NCBI GenBank assembly: GCA_910574455.1
Contig: CAJSYZ010000007.1
Coordinates: 4,955,974 to 5,019,973, forward strand
DNA: 64,000 nucleotides
Origin: Trichaptum fuscoviolaceum
Taxonomy: Eukaryota > Basidiomycota > Agaricomycetes > Hymenochaetales > Trichaptaceae
Direction: 5' to 3'
Shown here piece after piece: positions 32,794 through 45,460 of the stretch; the stretch's first letter is position 1; the number at the start of each line of letters is the position of its first letter. The notes below the pieces were generated by a model that saw only the letters and a program-made list of their open reading frames with translations, was not told the origin of the DNA and did no database searches. Position numbers and translations under genes: made by a program.

Positions 32794-34977
32794 ATGGTCT
32801 ATACACTTCAACAAGTAGCAGAACATAACTCCGCAAAGTTCGTGCTCAAGACTTCTACTACCCTTTCTGGTTGACATTCACTTCCTCCAGGTCGTGTTGG
32901 GTGATCATAAAGAACAAAGTCTATGATGTTACAGACTTCCTTCCTGTGTGTACATTCATCCTCATCCTCACGTTAAGGCATTGAATTTATTATGTGACCC
33001 TAAAGGAACATCCTGGAGGAGCGAAGATCATTCTGAAATATGCCGGAAAGGATGCAACGGCCGTATATGAACCAATACATCCTACAGACGCGCTGGAGAA
33101 ACATCTTCCACCGGAGAAGCACCTCGGTAGTATAGATTCGAAGGCTGCTCAGGAGATTCGACAGGCTGACAAGGAGAAGAAAAAGACGCTGGATGAACTG
33201 CGGATGGAGAAGGCTCAGAAGGAGAAACCACCCCTCAGTCGTATATTGAATGTGAAGGAAATGGAGGTGAGCTGACAGTGGATACTTGTTCTAAACACCT
33301 CTAACTTCCTCTGTAGAATGTTGCACGTAAAGTCATTTCCTTCAAAGCCTGGGCATATTACTCGTCTGCTGGTGATGATGAAATAAGTGAGTTTGTAATT
33401 GTGTAAACTAGTCAGTCAAATAATTATATTCTCCAGCCCACGCTGAGAACATTAGAGCATTCAGCCGTATCTTTTTCCACCCTCGCGTACTTCGTCCCAT
33501 CTCGCAATGTGACCCTTCAACAAGCATACTCGGTTTTAAGAGCCGCATCCCCGTCTTCGTGAGCGGTGCTGCATTAGCGAAACTCGGACACCCGCTTGGC
33601 GAAGCGAACATCACGCGTGGGTGTGGCCAAACCGGTGTCATTCAAATGGTCTCTTCGAATGCTTCACTGTCGCCGGAGCAAATCGCCGATGCACGAATCT
33701 CGCCCAGTCAGCCTCTATTCTTTCAGCTGTACAAGCACAAGGACAATGCGATAGCATTGCAGCGGGTTCGAGCCATAGAAGCACTGGGCTACAATGCAAT
33801 CTTCCTGACTGTAGATGCACCCGTGGCTGGCAACCGAGAGCGTGATGTCCGTGCACCATTTGAGCTGGAGGAACAAGAAAGAGAGGCGGAGAGACAGACT
33901 CGGAAGAATGAGAGTGGGGGGGAGGCACCGCAAGAGGTGCAGGACCAAGAGCAGGAAGAGGCGGAGACGGATATCCTCGGAACTGCGGGAGCCCTACTCA
34001 AGAATGATGACACTGACATGTCTTGGGAAAAGGTGTGTTATCTATTCCTTGGTTGCACGAGCACGCGCATAACATTTACACCGATGTAGACGATCCCTTG
34101 GTTAAGGAGCGTGACCAACTTGCCAATCGTGCTCAAAGGTATCTTGGTCTTCGCAACTTTCAAATTGCATATTGACATATCATTATAAGGGATTCAGTGC
34201 GTCGAGGATGCCGTGCTTGCTGCTGAAGTTGGAGTCGACGGTATACTGATCTCAAATCACGGAGGTATGTCCATGCGGATATGCTCCTCTGCTCTAGTGT
34301 CCTACTGGTGCCTAATTATACCTTTTCAGGCCGTCAACTAGATTAGTTCGTTTATTATTAGACTCTATACTACGTATCTTGGCGCTCATGTGGGGAAACT
34401 CCGTGTTCTTTCAGCTCCCTACCGTCTATTGACGTCCTCTATCGACTGCGGAAGCAGAGGCCAGACGTATTCAATAAGTTAGAAGGTGCCTTATCATCCT
34501 TTACTTGACGAATAGCAGATATTCACTGACTGTACTTCAGTGTATATGGACGGGGGTGCGCGACGTGGAACAGGTGAGGACCGGCTACATCAAGATCAAT
34601 CTCCGAATTTTTACTGATGCTATTCTTCCGTGCCAGATGTCCTGAAAGCCTTATGCCTGGGAGCCAAGGCTGTGGGTATGGGTCGGCCGTTTTTGTATGC
34701 TCAGTCTGTAAGTCTCCTTCAGTGTCGCAGTGTCTCCTTGTCACCCGTTGATGAAATCTCTTCCGTTTTGCAAGGCATATGGAGAGCAGGGTGTTAAGAA
34801 GCTGATTCAAATTCTCGAACGCGAGATCGTTCTGGGTATGCGTTTGCTCGGTGCCACGAATGTTAACGAGCTGGTCCCCGAAATGGTAGGACAGCAGATC
34901 ATTGCTCAATGTTCTGTCACTAACCTGTCTTCAAGGTCGAACAAGTGCATTGGCAACCTGTGGAAGCTAAGCTTTAG
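32794..34977 (+). CDS. L-lactate dehydrogenase (flavocytochrome b2)
   Basis: Thirteen exons (32794-32837, 32891-32945, 33006-33266, 33317-33386, 33437-34032, 34090-34138, 34190-34264, 34330-34345, 34415-34485, 34541-34573, 34637-34707, 34775-34885, 34936-34977) give 497 residues. It oxidises L-lactate to pyruvate, passing electrons FMN to heme. Cytochrome b5 domain at 5-80 with heme ligand motif EHPGGAKII, then the FMN domain: AWAYYSSAGDDE, TVDAPVAGNRERDVR, IVLKGIQ, catalytic SNHGGRQLDY, DGGARRGTDVLKALCLGAKA. The protein starts right at the b5 domain without a mitochondrial presequence, so it may be cytosolic unless a 5' exon was missed. The protease-sensitive loop is expanded and Glu/Gln-rich (about residues 285-330). 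Exon 8 has only 16 nt. Confidence 0.93.
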
Positions 34978-35710
34978 GAATGTGCCAGAGAAAGCTTTGC
35001 AAATCGTAATGGAATACATCGCAATGACAAAGGCCGCCATTGGCCAAACGATAAAGTCCTATCGATTGTGCCGCTGGACTTTCTCGTTGCCAGTCCGTCC
35101 GCTCTGATCGAATCTCTTTCATAATCTTGTCTCCTACGAACATGACAACCTGAACTCGTCTTCTAGCCAGGCAAATCTAAACGTGCTATCTTTTTAATCT
35201 CTCGCAAAACCAAAGTTTCGCGGAACGCTGTAGTATCTCTGCTTCGTGTCTGTGAAGGGAAACTGTACAACTCCACTGACACACGATTAAAAGGCAAAAC
35301 TTCAGAAATGGACTAGGCATCCAATGTTGACTGCTAGGTCTAGGCCTATTTCCTTTGACTCTTTTCGACTTTGACTTACTAGCGTCTCAATGATTTGAAT
35401 TCCTACTCCACAACAACGCTGTGCTGCCCGACCCCGACTTCTCGGTCACCGTCAAGTAATGTGTTTGCTGCGAAATCGCCAAGGCCTCCACCGAATGCTT
35501 GTCAACGCACCTACGAGAATTAATTCCACTCGCTTTTTTGTCCTTCCTCGGCTTCCGGTCTTCGGTTTCCGCGTCATAACGCACAGGTGTTATCGTTCTT
35601 GGTTCAGATTATCCCGACAAGATCCGGCTACGCAAATGCTTTGCGACTTACGGGTATTTAAACTCCTGTGTTTCTTTGCAGGGATGAGCCGTCCCTTCTT
35701 CATTCTGGAA
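34978..35710. other. intergenic, no gene recognised
   Basis: Contains the promoter of DUF6533 gene C. No conserved frame was seen. Confidence 0.4.
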
Positions 35711-37249
35711 AATGGGAGCCATCTTTTCAACACAGTCGGCGAGCTCCTTCCATGACGTTGTCTACTCGTAAGATATATGGGGCCATCTAAGCTTTGCGAC
35801 ACCAATTCACGACGATTACATTTTTTTTCCAGCACCGCATTGAACGTAAGCTCCTTCTCACATATTCAGTTAAGACTGTTAATAGATTGCTGAATATGAA
35901 TTTCCAAGTATCTAGAGTTTGCGAGCTTTTCCGTTCTCGTCTACGATCACATTCTTACTTTCTCCGACGAGATCAATTACATATGGAGGTCAAATTCCGT
36001 GAAGAATCTCTGTATGTCATTTCATGTTCATAACAATACTACTTACACTTACATTTCCGCTCTCAGATACCGTGCTGTTTCTAATAGTCAGTCCACTTCA
36101 GACACACTACATTATCACTAACCTTACCCTTTACGAGAACCGATACCTGGCCCCACTTGCCTTCATACCACTTTTCCCAGGTAAGTTGGGTAAGGCCCTT
36201 TTCACATCTGACGGTGCCTTACTAACAGAGCTATCACTCTCTTAGCCCACTTAACTCATTTGTTTGTTGGCGATATTTGCAACCGTTTCGTTCATTTTGC
36301 CATGTTCCGTGACGCTATAAGTCTGGTTATTTCAGGTTCTATGGTAACGATTCGGGTATCGGCAGTGTTTTTTGGGCTACAACGGCGTTTTGTGCAAGTA
36401 ATATTGACAATGATATGTCTCTGCCAATTCGCGGTGGATGTATGGGCAAGCGCCGATGCAAAACGTGAGTACGTTCGGCTTTGTTGCTTACATACTATTT
36501 AGAATCTCATCCACGGATAGCTGCTCCACGCGACAACGGAAACTTTAGTGAGGGCATACATACCTTACGTTGTCAATTCAATGCTTCATATATTCTGCAG
36601 GCTGCAGTGCAATTTTTGATCCTCAACACACAAGCCATGCGTTGACGACGGCCGTCGTCTCAATCGTGTTTGATTTAGCATCCGGAGCTTTCATGGTTTA
36701 CTCAATCTGTTCAATCTATCGTGATCAGATTAGAACAGTCATAGTCAAGTCCTTGTGGAGAGACGGGTTGTTGTACTTCATGTCAGTGATTGTTAGGACT
36801 TTGATGACATTCCTCCTGTATTAATGGTGATTAGAATTATCCTTAGCGTGCACTTGGTGAGCTTTGAAAGGGTCCTATTTGACGCAATTTAACTTACCGC
36901 CTACAGGCACTAGCAACATTGATACTAGTCGGGCCAGTGAGTCTACGGACTTCAATTCCGCTTCCCGCATTATTCTAATCTGCTCCCTTCATCAGCCCAT
37001 TTTGCAGACAATTCTTAGACCGTGCGTTAGCACTATGAATATGCATAGACTAATCTTCTAATTGCTGATGTCTCTACCAAGATTTGCCGCCATGTGAGTA
37101 AAGTCACTTGGAACATGATCTACCGAATGAAACAAGTCTATAGGATCACCGTCACGATGATGTCTCGCATGACAATTCACCTCCGCATAGTGAGCGCTCA
37201 AGACGCTTCATGTTGTACAACTACGAGGACCTGGATCGCTAGAGGGTAA
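35711..37249 (+). CDS. DUF6533 multi-pass membrane protein (paralogue C)
   Basis: Start ATG 35711 (MGAIFSTQSASSFHDVVYS), 13-nt micro-exon 35833-35845, then FASFSVLVYDHILTFSDEIN followed by YIWR, the DUF6533 core. Then RYLAPLAFIPLF, HLFVGDICNRFVHFAMF, LVISGSMVTIRVSAVFFG, CQFAVDVWASADA, SAIFDPQ, SIVFDLASGAFMVYSICSIY, DGLLYFM and the C-terminal ITVTMMSRMTIHLRIV. Introns of about 50-70 nt separate each helix pair. The stop at 37247-37249 follows a short tail, so this copy is shorter than D and E. Function is unknown. Confidence 0.75.
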
Positions 37250-37919
37250 TCGTCTACTTCATCGGTATGTAAAGCAAATGCTAATGCTCATACATTTGCA
37301 TACATATGTAGAAACAACGTTACCCGGGGCCAAGACTCGATTGCATTGCGTGATCTCAGTCGTAGCCGGGGAGACTGAACGGGATCTCTGAGCCTTGATC
37401 ACCCCGATCCTGATGCACGTTTATCTCTGAATGTCACTACAGTATTATATCCATCATATCAGACTTTAATACTTGGAGTTACTTGAAATGTTAGCCGAAA
37501 TGGACGTATTGGGTAAATAAGTACAAAATATGACAAACACCGGCCCCTCGGCAGTAACTTGGTGATGAACGGCCCTCTGCTTCTGCCGTTTCATCACACC
37601 ACGAACAGCATGCCAGTGTCTATTCAAGTTTCTAAATTTCTCTTCAGGGGCTCCGTTAGCAGGGCACTGCACTCAACGTCTATCACTCGACAACATCATT
37701 TCTCATCGGCATTGCAAACTCGTATAAAGTCGAAGCGAAGAAGTCCCCACGTCCATCATTTTCACGTTCAGTGGGTAAGTCGACGTCCGACTTTGATACA
37801 TTACCCCTAACTAATGAAATCTTGTGCATCGCTTAGCAAGTTTGATTGTGAACTCAGGGCGGTGGCATAGCTCAGAAACCTCAGGAAGAGGATATCGCAA
37901 CTTGAAAGGTTATTAGCGC
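37250..37919. other. intergenic, no gene recognised
   Basis: Between DUF6533 gene C and the F-box gene. Nothing was recognised beyond possible promoter sequence. Confidence 0.4.
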
Positions 37920-39702
37920 ATGGCCCGGGCGTCATTGGTCAACTTACCATACGAACCATTGCTTCAAGTGCTTCTACTTTTGTCTATTGACGACATTAAA
38001 CGCATTCGTCTCGTACGCCATTTTCACTACCACACACTGAAGCGAAAACTCACGTTAATCGCTAAGGTAAACCGTTGTCTCTACGCAACCTCAGAATCCG
38101 TAGAGTTATGGCAGTCACTCGTCAAGAACCTGCAGTCCTCCGGCAGGGAGCTTACTATGGACCCAGCTTGGAAAGTGGAGCTCCTTCATCTTCGTGAAGT
38201 CAAGCAAGCTATTCTACGCACATCCGCACTCGCGTGTCACTGGAGATCAGGATCTAGTCAGCACACGAATAGACCTGTGAATGGCGGCCAATCGAATTCC
38301 CGATTGTTGAAACTTCATCCTGCGAACGGCGGGCGTATCGGAGCATTATTTCTCTCTGAAAATCTTGCTTTCTTTCATAGCGGAGGTTTTGTCCTATGCT
38401 ATAGCGTGGACGGGAAATTCATTGTGGATATAAAACATAACCCAGTTCTGGATAAGAACGTGCTGTTCCTCTTCGATGGCAACGAAAACGCCCTTTATAC
38501 ATTTATGTTCGGCTCACCGAACCCGTTTATAGAGTACGTACTATGCATCTCTTTATCAACTAATAAAGGGCACGTTCTGACGGAACTTACCTTTCAGAAT
38601 GCATATCACCAAATTCGTGATCGAAAAAACGGACAAACCGCCGAGATTATTCAATATTTGTTGCTTGAATTTACCTGGGAGATGGGGCGTGCACGCGTGC
38701 ACTATTCACTTTAAGTCGAGGACTGCATTTCTTCTCGTCGAACCAGTTGTCAATCAGGTTGTGCGGCTGAGGCTTGTTGGTATCTTCAAGATTGATGCCA
38801 AGAATAGAACCTGTTGCATGGTTGATACAGGCTTGCTTGCTGTAAGTCATCGATTTGTTGGTGGGCTCCCATATATTCACATGCAGTACGCTCGTTAGAT
38901 CTCAAAGGGTGGTGAAAGACTCAGCTGCGGCATACATTTCTCCGCTGACGATGAGAATGTGATAATATCGCAGGAAAGATCGGGTTTCTGGAATCAGCAG
39001 TCTTATTCTATATCTGAACTGTCAATGGCGTCACTGGACATACCGCCTAATGACACTCAAAATTCTAAGCTCTACCCCGCAAAACCTCCAGTGTTCAAAG
39101 TGGAGTTACCTAAGGAGATGATGGACCCTCTTGTGCAGTCCTCGTGTACGGAAGATAGCGGTTGTCAGTCTGGCCATGCCCTTCTGCGATTTACGAAGGT
39201 ACACATCCCGCTGCAAAGCTGTGCCTCTTCTGAATCAATCTCCCACGTCTTATTGTACCGTGTCGATGAGCAACACACACGAGGGAAGATATACTCAAGA
39301 TGGTGTTTCATGCGGCTTCATGTGATGAGGGAAGGTCCATTCCCTGAGACCTTCAACGCGGATAGCGTCTCTCATATCCCCCTTAACGATCCTGTACTTG
39401 ACCCGACAACATCTGAACCCATTTTCGATTCGGCTATGAACTTCGCGGTATGGATCGATCGAGAAAAAGAAAAAAAGAAGTACAGGCCCGCGTTCAAGAA
39501 GCGTGTTGTGAAGATCGCAGCCTTCCCGGATGCCGGTGAGGACTGCTGGTCGTCGGACCCAAATCCTCTCACCATTACTACGTTATCGGATCTACCTTCG
39601 TCAGTAGTCGATAGGGCTCGGAAGATACTTATCCGGCCTGGTTTAGCATCAATATTCATTGTAACTACGAGTAACGAGCTTTACAGATTTGTTTACGCTT
39701 GA
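37920..39702 (+). CDS. F-box domain protein
   Basis: Exons 37920-38012, 38067-38533, 38598-38885, 38925-39702 give 541 residues. The F-box is at the N-terminus: VNLPYEPLLQVLLLLSIDDI, then IKRIRLVNRCLYATSESVELW created by the first splice. A beta-propeller-like body follows (AFFHSGGFVLCYSVDGKFIV, RTAFLLVEPVVNQVV, GIHFSADDENVIISQE). Apparent frameshifts near 38540 and 38890 disappear with GT..AG introns of 64 and 39 nt, the second unusually short. It probably recruits a substrate to an SCF ubiquitin ligase; the target is unknown. Its stop is 98 bp before MITE family 3. Confidence 0.8.
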
Positions 39703-39800
39703 GTGAATACGATGGCTCTTTCGTTCCCATTTTTCGATGACGTGTGCAATCATTGATATTCAGGCAAAGCCAGCCCGGCAATACGATTTCCCGAAGCTTA

Positions 39801-40612
39801 CAGTCATTGACCATTCCTTTAAACACCACCAGTCCTTTAAACACCATATATTCTCTGCTCTCTACATATCAAGCTCACCACTTTTATCTCAGTTTATCTA
39901 TGCTATAGTACATCTCTAGCTCTCGAGAAAATTTCAGGCCTATTGCTGCAGTAATTAATGAGATATGAAGAAAATGATGTTGGCTTCGTGAAACTTTTGA
40001 ATTACTAAAATAGTCATCAAACTCGAGAAAATACTGTTAGGTCCGTGCAACCATGTATATGCATGTTCTACCTGTCTATAAAATATCTTATGACCATCTT
40101 TTATCCGATTCTGCAAGAAAAATGGAGATCTCTGCTATTTTGCTTGCAGTAGAAGCAAAGAACTTTTTTGTTATACTTTTCGTACGAAAATCCTATGCTT
40201 CCCAATTCGGCAACTGCATCTCAACAGGGTACTGTTGGTGCTCTGCCGCATCTTCTTCATATCGGATCAGAATAAAACTTAGCATACATAGTGATATAAG
40301 GCATACTTACATGTACAATCCTAGCAGGTTAATTTGATACGACTACAATTTTAACTCTATGAAACTAGCAAAGGGGAGGTACTTCACCCCGTGGGAAAAT
40401 AGGTGTTTAAAGGAATAGGAGGGCCCGAGAGTGGCCAAAACTTTACTTGTACATTTGCCATAGAATGGTTGCTGTAATGAGTACAGAAACGTAGATAGCA
40501 ATTCTTACAGTGCTATTCTAAGCCTATATGCGAAAAAAAGCAATGAAATTGATGGTGAATTGATGAAAATAATGTTGCAAAAATCGGAGTTTAAAGGAAT
40601 GGTCAATGACTG
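39801..40612. mobile_element. MITE family 3 (TA target, 812 bp)
   Basis: Perfect 24-bp terminal inverted repeats (start CAGTCATTGACCATTCCTTT) flanked by TA at 39799-39800 and 40613-40614. Subterminal CCTTTAAACACC motifs recur at 39816 and 39834, and inverted at 40402. No transposase frame; the interior is AT-rich. TA target and CAGT ends fit a non-autonomous Tc1/mariner-like element. Confidence 0.85.
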
Positions 40613-40703
40613 TACTATGTAGTAAGCTTCAGAGGAATTGAAATATCTGACAGTGACTTGAAGCGGGAGCACGCGAACGTCACGCGTCAATTAGTTAGGT
40701 GAT

Positions 40704-42617
40704 TCAGACCTCCTCTAGGCTTTCCATCTGACCGATCTGTGCTCCATCTGATGTTGAACTTGCACCGCCAACAAATGCGCTGCTTTCTCGACGACGGATG
40801 GTCATTTCTGGCCGCTTGGCAAAGGTTATTGGCATTTCGCACATGACACTTCCCATGCTCTCCCTTTGTCCATTTACTCCCTCAGAATTGCCAAACCGTG
40901 CAGGGCATTTGTTTTTGCTCGAACTACTCAACTGTGCTGAGCTAAAGGAGGTGCGCGTTGCGGAGAACACTGTGTCTAGCGGATTGAAAGTGAAACTAGG
41001 GTCCAGCAGCGCACATCCCGAGCTACCCGAGATACCAGTCCGTCCCACATTTGATGACCGGTGCGAATGGTCGTCGTAGCAGACAACGCTAGTTCGCTTA
41101 CCTACCTTTCGAAGGTGTAGTGTGATACGAGACAGCATGGTAACTGTCATTCTGTCGCACATTTTAGTACATATGAGGGACAACATATCTCCAAGCTCAC
41201 AATTCCGCAAGTCTTGATGAAATCATGAGATCAGAAGATATTAGACATAATCCCGGGAGGTGAGATTATGGATAGCTCACTGGCCAAGAATGTTTTTAAT
41301 TCCAGGCTATATAACTTAATTCAGTCAAACACTTGACTCAAAATATGAGGAGTCGCGGTACTTACAGGTGACTTCAATATCATGATCGTCAAAGCCTTTG
41401 TAAACCAAGATTAGATACCGACTCACTATCCTCCAAGACCATGCTCACAAGGTTCACTGAAAATATCACACTGTCGATTAAAGAGTTCAGCTACTGGAAC
41501 TTGAAGGATGATGAGCTAGTCTGACCTGTAGTATAGAACACCGTCTCGTAGGAGTGTTGGCATAAGCGTGCCAGATTTGTAACAAAGAGATTGCCGTGTT
41601 TTGTAAATTGTCATGACCAAGACTGCCGTGTCAAATACGAGGGGTATTGCGGCCGATAAAGACGCGCGGCCGTCATCTCTAGAGCTGAAGATCATGCTAC
41701 ATCCTGTATGGCGGAGTTTTTCTTCTCATTCAACGTGTCAAAGATGTCTGAGAAGCAGGACTTACCACGTGAGCCAAGGGTTCGGGGGACAGCTTAAAGA
41801 GAGTAAGATAGTAGTCAGGTAGATCATTTCAGGCCACTCACGGGTCCCTCTTGCCAGAAACCAGGCGTACACAGAAAGCTGAGCTAGCCATATGATTCCA
41901 AGGACCGCCTGAACGATCTTCTTCCCACCATATAGTGCATTCACTCTATCATCATTGCGTTAAGCACTTTATACTGTCTAAAGTTAATTTACGTACCGTA
42001 ATATCATCATCAAGCCCGCAATAGCCAGACCAACAACAACACAGGAGCCTTCGTATCGCACAAAATGATGACACAACGCAAGATTAAAATCCGGCGATAA
42101 ATATGCTATTAAACAGACGTATGGTCAGGTCGCTTCGAATGTGCAGAACACACTACGAACCATATAAGTTTGGGATGAAAGCAAAAGGAAATAGATATCT
42201 GTTCTATAGCCATGTCAGAAGATTTGCTGTATTGATGTCGTGATCTCTACATACTATAAAGAAAAGGTATGTGACTGCAAACCTGCATAAGATTGATGTC
42301 ATAGCAAGAGCTTCGAGATAACTTACTTGCTCCTTTATGGCCCTTCCAAATATACTCGACTTCATCAGAGAAGGTTAGAAGGTGGTCATATATCAATATT
42401 GTATAGCTTGCAACTCCAACGTACTGTTTATCATATTATCATGAGCATACGAATTTAGTCATAGATCAAGGAAGCCACTCACATTTGTTGCAGTTCTGTT
42501 GTACGAGACTACCGTCAGATAGAGAAAAGGAAAACTTTATAAAAAACCGTACAAGTGAAGTTGTTCGCGTTCTAGGGATAGACGAGACACATCTATTTCA
42601 AGAAAAGCGTCGAGCAT
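40704..42617 (-). CDS. DUF6533 multi-pass membrane protein (paralogue D)
   Basis: Start ATG 42617 (MLDAFLEIDVSRLSLEREQL), micro-exon 42495-42483 (13 nt), then YVGVASYTILIYDHLLTFSD with EVEYIWKG. Later: NAL..KIVQAVLGIIWLAQLSVYAWFLARG, and a final exon TVTMLSRITLHLRKV followed by a Ser-rich cytosolic tail of about 140 residues ending ESLEEV. The tail is longer than in A-C. Intermediate exon limits were not fixed. A further in-frame Met lies upstream at about 42740, but the family start pattern favours 42617. Confidence 0.72.
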
Positions 42618-43552
42618 GTCCTTCAGAGCGGTGGATGTGCCTCGATGCGTCGCAGAATTCAAGAAGTGATGGATATTAGGAAAAGTGAGTGTTGTTATCA
42701 CGAAGAAGTGAAGGCATGTTAGTTGCTCTTTCATTGACATCCAAGCCGGAGGCTGGATTGTCTGAGTTCCAAATCATGCCAGTGGTCATGGTCGTAGCAA
42801 ACCGACTGCTGCCAGTGGTGGCTGGCTAGGAAACACGCGTCGAGGTCACGTGAAACTTGGAGGCTCGCATTACGGTCATTAAGGCGACTGATGCGCAAGA
42901 ACGAGTCCAAGAACGAGTCTTTAAACTTGCACCCCCACAGACTACTATCTGTTGTTCACAATCTAGAGCGAAAGGCTTCCACGAAGAATGCTGTAGTGAG
43001 AGATTGAGCAGGCAGGTTGTTGTGGGAGAAGCCGCCCTAGAGCTCACTAAAAAGGTCTTTGCACTAGAGCGACTGTGGCTGCCGATGGGGGCGGCGAGTC
43101 AAGCTCACAACGGAGGAAGCTCTGGCGAGGAGTAACCACAAAGAAGGCCACGCCAACCCATGTCTACCAAGAAGTAGAGCAAATGAATTATGCAAGAAGC
43201 TGTACATTCTTGAAGGATTTGCTCACCCGTTCCCCACTTGTCCTACAGATGATAAATACACATGTTACACGGCAGATTTTAACCAACGCAACCGCTTTTC
43301 GGATGGCACGATGTTGGCCTCGTCCGACACACGTAGTAATAATTCGGGTGGCACGAATAATGCCTCGTCCGACGCAAGAAAATTCCAGCAGCACATGTAG
43401 TATGACAGCAGATTAAGAGGGGATACAACCGCTTAGCGAAGTCTTGCGGAAAACATCGAGGTTGTCTTGAGGTCGTCTTTGTTGTGGTCGATGATGAAAA
43501 GAGACGCGACGCGACTAAGTTGACGCGTGACGTTCAGTAGTAGCGCGTGCTA
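42618..43552. repeat. dispersed repeat R1, copy 2 (about 42850-43533)
   Basis: The reverse complement of about 42850-43533 aligns in blocks with 14515-15160. In this copy the plus strand reads ADGGGESS and TKKATPT, parallel to the other copy. The core at 43456-43533 (GGTCGTCTTTGTTGTGGTCG, GACGCGACGCGAC, GTTGACGCGTGACG) also occurs at 24674. No gene model is supported. Confidence 0.6.
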
Positions 43553-44183
43553 CAGTGTCGAAAGGCTAAAACCCGCCTCTCGGAACCCCCCTTCAGAACT
43601 TTTTTTTCTCCAGCCACAAAAACTGGCCAATGACCCTGAAACTGTGTAAATAGCTTCTAATGCATTATCTCTTTCATTCTTATTGATTAGATTTGCTTGA
43701 ATTTAATTCCGAAAAATTTCTCATACCAGGACTTTGAAACATGCTACCTAATTCAGTAATACAGCTCTTTTAAGAGGTTCCCACGGCTTCGAAATATACG
43801 GAAACGATGTCTTTTTGCAAGCCGGACTTCCTGGTGGAATAGTTTGGCAAGTTTTACCAATTCTATCCGGAATTCATCTTTTTCCCGGTCCACCCGGACA
43901 CTTTCGTCCGGAAGCCTCAAGCATTAAACCCTAATTACAGACTTTGTAGAAAGTCTCGGAAAACAATTCTGTTTGTATTTCCAGTCAATCCAAGGTCAAT
44001 AAAGACTAAAATTCGACTAAAATTTTTTAGTTTCTGCAAAAAATTTGAAACATGTACCGGAAAATTTTTTATTGCAGAAATCAACGTATCTTCCTTACTT
44101 CTATTACAAAATTTTTGAAATCTCAGTCATTGACGCAAAATTCCGGCCTGCACCCAGAGGCGGGTTTTGACCTTCCGACACTG
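43553..44183. mobile_element. MITE family 1, copy 2 (TA target, 631 bp)
   Basis: Same length as the copy in the F-box gene, in inverted orientation and flanked by TA (43551-43552 and 44184-44185). The left end reads CAGTGTCGAAAGGCTAAAAC; the right end, reverse-complemented, reads CAGTGTCGGAAGGTCAAAAC, so the TC/CT asymmetry of the ends is conserved. Only scattered substitutions are visible against copy 1, suggesting recent movement. Confidence 0.9.
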
Positions 44184-45460
44184 TAGTGCTCCCGGCCGCC
44201 GGTGGCAAGAAGTTCTCACGAGTAGTAGAAGTCTTTCCAACTCTTGTCGCTCGAACGGGTCTCCAAGGGCTCGAGCTTTATTCTTCATTCTTTCTCCGTG
44301 CTTTCTCTATTAAAGCTCAAAAGTACTAAGAATTTTATATGAACAAAACCTACGTAGGATCGAAGTGCCAATGCAAGACCGCACCGGACAAAATCGGAGT
44401 TTGAGACGTCGTTGTAGTACTGTAACTATGTCCGAGTCAATTGTTCACAGTGACAGAGATACAGTGGCACTAGGTCAGTCCCTGTATGACATTCAAATCT
44501 TTACACTTTCAACTTACTCTGTTTTAGCAGTTAGTGACGCCTATTTCTCATCAATCCTGCCTCCTGTGGATGTTGTAAAGGGTCACGCTGGATCACAAGC
44601 TTTCAAGAGTCGAGCTTTCGCACTTCGGCTCACTGGGATGAATTGAAGTAGCACTGCATGTATATCTGCGGATTGGCGGATGCATTCTTTCAATTTGGCA
44701 GTCTCCCCGTGGCCAATACGAAAGGTAACTTTTCATTGTAAATTTTGTTGTAGACGGGAACAAATGAGATTAACACGTGTCTTCAAGGTGTCAATATTTG
44801 TGAGAAACTGGGTACAACTTAGCGGTACATGCCCTTTGGCACGATCACTGTTGCTATGCAATGTACATAGTGGATGTACTTTTGTACCAATGAACGGAGC
44901 TGTGAGTCAGAATCAATTATTGGGACGTAACCAGCGTCATATGAGCCGCATCTCCTCAGGATCACGGGATTCAATTGCGGGCCTTGGTATATGAGGTTGC
45001 CCTCTTGTGAAAATGGCGCTTTGACGACTCAATTTCCTGGACGAAGGTCAATAGACGCGAAGTAAGTAATTCGGGGCAGACATGTGGTTTCTGAATCGGG
45101 GTCGCGTTCGCTTGACCTCCATATTCTTCCGGTTAAGACCGAGCCTAACAACGCCGGAACGTTGCTATTCCACGAGTGTCGAGCGACGAGGGATGCTTAG
45201 GAATCAGTCACCTTCAGGCTCAAATACTGGTTCCGGAAGAACGATAAGGGCGAGCTGTCAGTCTCAGCTATATATCTCCTTTCCCTCTCTTTCCTACGGG
45301 GCTGATCGCAAGCTGGTCTTCGCGGTTGTTTACTCAATCTTTCTTATCTTCAGCTTCGGTTCATCGTTCTGAGTAGGCATTAAGTCGGGGGTATGTCAGC
45401 AATAAGCTCTGTTGTCGGTACGGAGATTCTTGCTTGAATGCGCTCCAAACTGGTGTCTTA
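44184..45460. other. gap upstream of the 7-helix gene
   Basis: No gene was recognised. Pyrimidine-rich sequence and a TATATAT stretch near 45269-45300 probably belong to the promoter of the gene at 45461. Confidence 0.4.

Noticed and set aside
38534..38924. Two apparent frameshifts in the F-box gene at 37920
   Set aside because: Introns 38534-38597 and 38886-38924 restore one continuous frame with matching phases.
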